From an uncultured bacterium (GTDB lineage: Bacteria; Desulfobacterota; Desulfobulbia; Desulfobulbales; Desulfobulbaceae): a stretch of DNA of 9,910 nt. The notes under the pieces are model-generated. The model worked only from the letters and a program-made list of their open reading frames with translations, searched no databases and had not been told where the DNA came from. Both the position numbers and the translations under genes were made by a program. Numbering within the stretch: position 1 is the stretch's first letter; each line of letters starts with the position of its first letter. Where the stretch lies: contig CAITZN010000058.1 in NCBI GenBank assembly GCA_903896915.1, forward strand, positions 1 through 9,910. The letters are read 5' to 3'. Positions 7,109 to 9,910 of the stretch are shown one piece after another.

Positions 7109-8545
7109 ATGGGGCATCCCGTTGTTGCTCTATTATTTGAACTCTTTTCATGGCGGGCCCTGCTCGACATTCTACTGATCAGCGCCGGGCTGTTCTTCCT
7201 CTACAGAACCCTCCTTCGCCTCGGTACCTGGAAAATCATGGCCGGTATCCTCCTGGCCTTCCTGGTCTTCATTGTGGCGAATGCCCTCCACCTAAAAGGG
7301 ATCGAATGGATCTACCAGAACGTCAGCCATATCGCCGCCCTAGGCTTGATTGTTATCTTCCAGCCGGAACTCCGTAAAGTCCTCGAAAAAGCGGGTTCTC
7401 CACCCCCGCATCGATTCAAGGATCAAGACACCCTGCTCCAGTCCCTTATTGCCGAAAGCCTGATCAAGCTCGCCCAGGAACGATGCGGTGCCATTCTTGT
7501 CTTTCCAGGAAAAGAACCCATCAAAGAGAAAATATCTGGCGGATACCAACTCAACGCCGTGCCCAGCACCCCGTTGATTCTCAGCATTTTCGACTCGAAC
7601 TCTCCTGGGCACGATGGAGCGGTGATTATTGAAGGCAACAAGCTGACCCAGTTTGGTGTCCGCCTCCCCATGTCCCAATCCGCCAGGCTGTCGGAAGAAT
7701 ACGGGACCCGACATCACGCAGCCATGGGCCTTGCCGAACAGACCGACGCCCTTGCCCTTGTGGTCTCTGAAGAACGAGGAAGAGTATCGATGTTCACCAA
7801 CGGCGAGATGCGGCCTTTGCGAAACGCGGAAGAGATCACCGCAGCCATTATCAATTATCAGCGCCACATGGGTTTTCTGCGTCGCGACAGTGTTCCCAAA
7901 ATCCGCAAGAGAACCATTTTCCAAATCACTGCCAGCCTTATCATTGCCGTGGTTTTCTGGTCGACCCTGATGGTTTCGCAACGCGAGGCGGTGGAAAGGG
8001 TGCTGCCGGTAACCATCGATTACACCTCTCCGGCTGAAGACTTGGTATTGGTGGGCGACAAGGCGAACGAAATCAAATTGCATCTTTCCGGCCCGAAATC
8101 GGAGATCGACAACCTTGCCCTCAATCCACCCAGCGTCAAAATCGATTTATCGAGGATGGCCAAAGGTAGCCAGACGATTATTATAACCAGCGAAAATCTA
8201 CGGTTACCCAAAGGGATCACCTTGCTGGACGCCTCTCCCCAGCAATTAAAACTAACGCTCGCCGCCGTGGTTGAAAGAAATGTAACCATCACACCGCAGA
8301 TTATCGGCAAACTGCCAGGCTCCTTGAAAATCAAAAAAATAACCGTCACCCCGGCTACCGTGCTCGTAACCACACCAGCCAGCAAGGAGGACAAAGCCTC
8401 AGACGAAGTTCTCACCACCCCGATTTACCTCGAATCGATCTCGACTGACAGCAAGCTCTTTTGCAAGGTAATCGCCCGACCGTCGATGCAACCGGTCACC
8501 AAGCGATGGCCTGACGTGGAAGTCTTTATTGAGTTGAAAAAATGA
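7109..8545 (+). CDS. cdaA: Diadenylate cyclase CdaA fused to C-terminal YbbR (CdaR-like) repeats
   Basis: This 478-residue membrane enzyme is predicted to make cyclic di-AMP from two ATP. Residues 12-86 hold three membrane helices typical of CdaA (YbbP). The DisA_N cyclase domain spans about 90-255 and has both signature motifs: DGA at 169-171 (PGHDGAVIIEGN) and GTRHHAA at 199-205, where the second family residue is His instead of the common Arg. CdaA normally ends near residue 270. Here a fourth helix follows (about 268-289, preceded by PKIRKRT), then two YbbR-like beta-rich repeats, about 295-386 (LHLSGPKSEIDNL, VKIDLSRMAKG) and 388-478 (NVTITPQIIGKLPG). These would lie outside the cytoplasm. 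In Bacillus, the YbbR protein CdaR is a separate regulator of CdaA. ATG at 7109 has a modest AAGG-type site upstream. glmM, the usual neighbour, is absent; the next gene is a porin-like gene. Confidence 0.92.
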   Translation: MGHPVVALLFELFSWRALLDILLISAGLFFLYRTLLRLGTWKIMAGILLAFLVFIVANALHLKGIEWIYQNVSHIAALGLIVIFQPELRKVLEKAGSPPPHRFKDQDTLLQSLIAESLIKLAQERCGAILVFPGKEPIKEKISGGYQLNAVPSTPLILSIFDSNSPGHDGAVIIEGNKLTQFGVRLPMSQSARLSEEYGTRHHAAMGLAEQTDALALVVSEERGRVSMFTNGEMRPLRNAEEITAAIINYQRHMGFLRRDSVPKIRKRTIFQITASLIIAVVFWSTLMVSQREAVERVLPVTIDYTSPAEDLVLVGDKANEIKLHLSGPKSEIDNLALNPPSVKIDLSRMAKGSQTIIITSENLRLPKGITLLDASPQQLKLTLAAVVERNVTITPQIIGKLPGSLKIKKITVTPATVLVTTPASKEDKASDEVLTTPIYLESISTDSKLFCKVIARPSMQPVTKRWPDVEVFIELKK

Positions 8546-8588
8546 ACCGCGACTTGAACAGGAACGCTATTCTTTTTGCTTGAATTTT

Positions 8589-8605
8589 CTGTTTTCGAGA
8601 AACAG
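8589..8605. promoter_or_regulatory. 17-bp dyad, possible activator site upstream of the sigma-54 promoter
   Basis: CTGTTT-TCGAG-AAACAG has perfect 6-bp arms. It lies about 210 bp upstream of the -24/-12 element, a normal distance for an enhancer-binding-protein site. It could instead form an RNA hairpin at the 3' end of the cdaA transcript: GGAACG (8561-8566) and CGTCC (8606-8610) could lengthen the stem with a bulge. There is no T tract directly after it, so it is not a typical terminator. Confidence 0.3.
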
Positions 8606-8798
8606 CGTCCTGCCGCTCACCTGTTTTACCATCCCTCACCACACCACTCACAAGATTACGTTTTTGTATATTTTAGAACAAAAAAATAATAAAAATGTAA
8701 CAATACTCCCGCCGCGCCCCTTGCCCTCCTGATTAATACCCTCCAAGTCAAGCCTATATCTATTCAATAATAAATGATAAATTTTACAAACAGGCAAG

Positions 8799-8960
8799 AT
8801 GGCACCAAAAATGCAACAGTACAAATACGAAGACAAATGCACAGCACTTCAACCGGCCGACAAGACGTGGTTGCTCCCGACCATGGATGGTTCCACCGAC
8901 AAAGGTGACAGTGTTGTCACAAATTATGTAACTATTATTTCAAAAGGAGAGAGAACATGA
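8799..8960 (+). CDS. Possible 53-codon leader ORF coupled to the barrel gene
   Basis: An open frame starts at ATG 8799 (MAPKMQQYKYEDK...) and ends in TGA at 8958-8960, overlapping the ATG of the next gene as ATGA, the classic arrangement for translational coupling. It has no recognisable domain, signal or membrane helix. The upstream sequence ACAGGCAAG is only a weak ribosome binding site. The sigma-54 element at 8800-8815 overlaps its start; if that promoter is used, the first ATG on the mRNA would be at 8883, giving a 25-residue peptide with a poor ribosome binding site. A chance open frame of this length is quite possible. Confidence 0.2.
   Translation: MAPKMQQYKYEDKCTALQPADKTWLLPTMDGSTDKGDSVVTNYVTIISKGERT
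8800..8815 (+). promoter_or_regulatory. Sigma-54 (RpoN) -24/-12 promoter
   Basis: TGGCAC-CAAAA-ATGCA matches the consensus TGGCACG-N4-TTGCA at all but two specified positions, and the GG (8801-8802) and GC (8813-8814) doublets have exactly the required 10-bp gap. The transcription start should lie near 8826, giving a leader of about 130 nt before the barrel gene at 8957. Such promoters need an ATP-hydrolysing enhancer-binding protein; none is encoded in the window. Confidence 0.7.
8905..8920. repeat. Inverted repeat in the leader of the barrel gene
   Basis: GTGACA-GTGT-TGTCAC has perfect 6-bp arms and a 4-nt loop, 36 bases before the barrel gene start. As RNA it would make a small stable hairpin just upstream of the AAGGAGAG ribosome binding site without covering it. 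As DNA it looks like a dimer binding site, but the spacing does not fit the CRP/FNR pattern TGTGA-N6-TCACA. Confidence 0.4.
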
Positions 8961-9739
8961 AACGTATTTTTTCTATGGCCGCACTTGTGGCTCTGGCAAC
9001 TGGTGGCGCAGCAACCCTGGCATCAGCGGCAGCAACCGTCACCACCGGGATGGATATCAATTCCGCCTATGTCTGGCGGGGCATCACGGCTAACAACGGC
9101 CTTGTCCTGCAACCCAGCATCGACGTGGTCAATAATGGGTTTGGCGTCAACGTCTGGGCCAATTACGATGCATCTGACTACCGTGGTTTGGTCGAACAAG
9201 GCCGATTTTCGGAAGTCGACCTTACCGCCTCCTACACTTTCAAGTTAGGCTCTTTTGACGCCAGTGTCGGCGTGATCGAATACACCTTCCCTGCAACTAT
9301 GCCTAAGGCAATTCCGGGCGGGAAAAATATACAAAGTACCGGTGAAATTTTTGCAGGATTGAGCAAGGATCTTGGGGCTGGTTTTACATTAGGCGCCAAA
9401 GTCTACTACGACTTCGACAATGTCAATGATTTTTTCATTGCTCCCACACTGGGTTACAGCTACAGCCTCAACGACAAAACCACACTGGGGTTAAGCGGCA
9501 CACTCGGCTACGCAGGCAAGAGGTTTGCTGAATATTACGGAGGGAACGGTGGAGCTGCTGAAGCCGGCTTTTTCAGCTACACCTTGACCGCCTCTGCCAA
9601 ATATATGGTCACTGAGGCTTTTGGCATTGCAGCCAATATCAACTATACTGACTCTATGAACAATAAAGTCCTTGCCCAAACGGAAACATACGCCGACACC
9701 AAGGTTTTTGGTGGCGTCAGCCTGACCTACGCATTCTGA
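8957..9739 (+). CDS. Outer-membrane beta-barrel protein, TorF/Gcw_chp-like putative porin
   Basis: This is a 260-residue exported protein. Residues 1-24 are a Sec signal peptide (MKRIF, then an Ala/Leu-rich core, cleavage near ASA-A). The mature part consists of alternating amphipathic strands with Gly- and Tyr-rich turns. It starts with TTGMDINSAYVWRGIT (29-44), the pattern 'S.Y.wRG.s' found near the start of the TorF/Gcw_chp family of putative porins, and ends VSLTYAF, with the terminal Phe recognised by the BAM complex. Segments such as GAGFTLGAKVYYDFDNVNDF and YSLNDKTTLGLSGTLGY look like successive barrel strands. The substrate is unknown. The start has a strong AAGGAGAG site. It is a single-gene unit with its own terminator, and a sigma-54 promoter upstream suggests conditional expression. 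The outer-membrane barrel call is firm; the family name is from motif resemblance. Confidence 0.85.
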   Translation: MKRIFSMAALVALATGGAATLASAAATVTTGMDINSAYVWRGITANNGLVLQPSIDVVNNGFGVNVWANYDASDYRGLVEQGRFSEVDLTASYTFKLGSFDASVGVIEYTFPATMPKAIPGGKNIQSTGEIFAGLSKDLGAGFTLGAKVYYDFDNVNDFFIAPTLGYSYSLNDKTTLGLSGTLGYAGKRFAEYYGGNGGAAEAGFFSYTLTASAKYMVTEAFGIAANINYTDSMNNKVLAQTETYADTKVFGGVSLTYAF

Positions 9740-9756
9740 TGTAATCGAGCCTCTCC

Positions 9757-9806
9757 ACTCCCTCCCCTGTTCAGGCAAAGTGTGCCCAAGGGGAGGGAGT
9801 TTTTTT
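9757..9806 (+). terminator. Rho-independent terminator of the barrel gene
   Basis: ACTCCCTCCCCT (9757-9768) pairs with AGGGGAGGGAGT (9789-9800), a perfect 12-bp GC-rich stem with a 20-nt loop, followed directly by six T (9801-9806, seven counting the last stem base). It starts 17 bases after the stop codon. Confidence 0.95.
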
Positions 9807-9809
9807 CTT

Positions 9810-9847
9810 CTTGCTGCTTTCACAAATAAACTTGTGGAAGTAGCAAG
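9810..9847 (+). repeat. Long hairpin immediately after the terminator
   Basis: Arms 9810-9825 and 9832-9847 form a 16-bp stem with a 6-nt ATAAAC loop. Fourteen pairs are Watson-Crick and two are G-U wobbles (G9816-U9841, U9820-G9837) when read as plus-strand RNA; on the minus strand these become A-C mismatches. No T tract follows. The 3' arm contains GGAAG (9836-9840), which could be the ribosome binding site of the possible gene at 9851. Confidence 0.6.
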
Positions 9848-9850
9848 CCC

Positions 9851-9910
9851 ATGACCGCATTTTACCACAAAAAAGCACAAGCCCTCTTGCCCATCACCTC
9901 TCGGTCAAAC
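9851..9910 (+). CDS. Possible start of a further gene, truncated by the window edge
   Basis: From ATG 9851 twenty codons run open to the right edge, reading MTAFYHKKAQALLPITSRSN. I do not recognise the protein. A GGAAG lies ten bases upstream, inside the 3' arm of the preceding hairpin, and the frame follows a strong terminator, so a new transcription unit could start here. No promoter is evident between the terminator and this ATG. Twenty codons are too few for a firm call. Confidence 0.35.
   Translation, partial: MTAFYHKKAQALLPITSRSN

Larger units (their letters stand above)
8546..8956. other. Control region between cdaA and the barrel gene
   Basis: This 411-bp spacer has no gene larger than a possible leader peptide. 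From left to right it holds a small dyad at 8589-8605, a strongly A/T-rich tract at about 8650-8700 and again at 8758-8790, a sigma-54 promoter at 8800-8815, a GC-richer leader, and an inverted repeat at 8905-8920. I see no convincing intrinsic terminator for cdaA. The layout of upstream dyad, A/T-rich bendable DNA, then -24/-12 element resembles enhancer-dependent control regions. Confidence 0.55.

Noticed and set aside
7340..8083. 247-codon minus-strand frame opposite cdaA
   Set aside because: It is fully antisense to a clearly identified cyclase gene, with no recognisable domain; a shadow frame.
8648..8842. 64-codon minus-strand frame in the A/T-rich spacer
   Set aside because: It crosses the sigma-54 element, has low-complexity A/T-rich coding and no family resemblance.
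8914..8938. Sigma-70 promoter TTGTCA ... TATTAT before the barrel gene
   Set aside because: The spacer is only 13 bp and the transcript would start within the ribosome binding site region; the sigma-54 element is far better.
9491..9880. 129-codon minus-strand frame across the barrel 3' end
   Set aside because: It runs through the barrel coding sequence, the terminator and the hairpin, and has no recognisable product.

Overview
This window looks like chromosomal DNA from a Gram-negative, probably delta-proteobacterial organism. The order Desulfobulbales is my best guess, from the general look of the proteins, the two-membrane features (outer-membrane barrel, Sec-exported M16 peptidase) and moderate GC; this is inference, not a database match. 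There are no rRNA or tRNA genes, CRISPR arrays, insertion sequences or phage genes. The content is mostly housekeeping and envelope genes in short transcription units.

Layout. At the left edge is the 5' end of an rtcB-type RNA ligase gene on the minus strand (1-107). Diverging from it are a polytopic membrane protein with Gate/nucleoside-recognition motifs (221-1189) and a tandem-domain universal stress protein (1253-2176), probably co-transcribed. A large exported M16 zinc peptidase (2237-5116, minus) converges on them. Its start faces a short-chain dehydrogenase homologue (5193-6020, plus) across a 76-bp divergent region that carries a 12-bp palindrome. On the minus strand follow ribosomal protein L28 (rpmB, 6408-6602), with its own promoter and a strong intrinsic terminator, and then a small acidic hypothetical gene (6045-6302).

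A 506-bp spacer with an extended -10 promoter precedes a diadenylate cyclase (7109-8545). In this protein the CdaA catalytic part continues into a fourth membrane helix and YbbR-like extracytoplasmic repeats, so it resembles a natural CdaA-CdaR fusion. A 411-bp spacer then holds a very good sigma-54 (-24/-12) promoter, upstream and leader dyads, and a small leader reading frame that overlaps the start of an outer-membrane beta-barrel gene (8957-9739). That gene ends at a strong terminator. A second long hairpin follows, and then perhaps the start of another gene at the right edge.

The main points for a second look are: the sigma-54 control region of the barrel gene; the single-chain cyclic-di-AMP synthase/YbbR protein, which lacks glmM next to it; an SDR that lacks the catalytic lysine and asparagine of its family; the transporter-like plus tandem Usp pair with a decayed second Usp nucleotide loop; and the wobble-containing hairpin at 9810-9847. 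I do not see a clear, previously undescribed multi-gene system.
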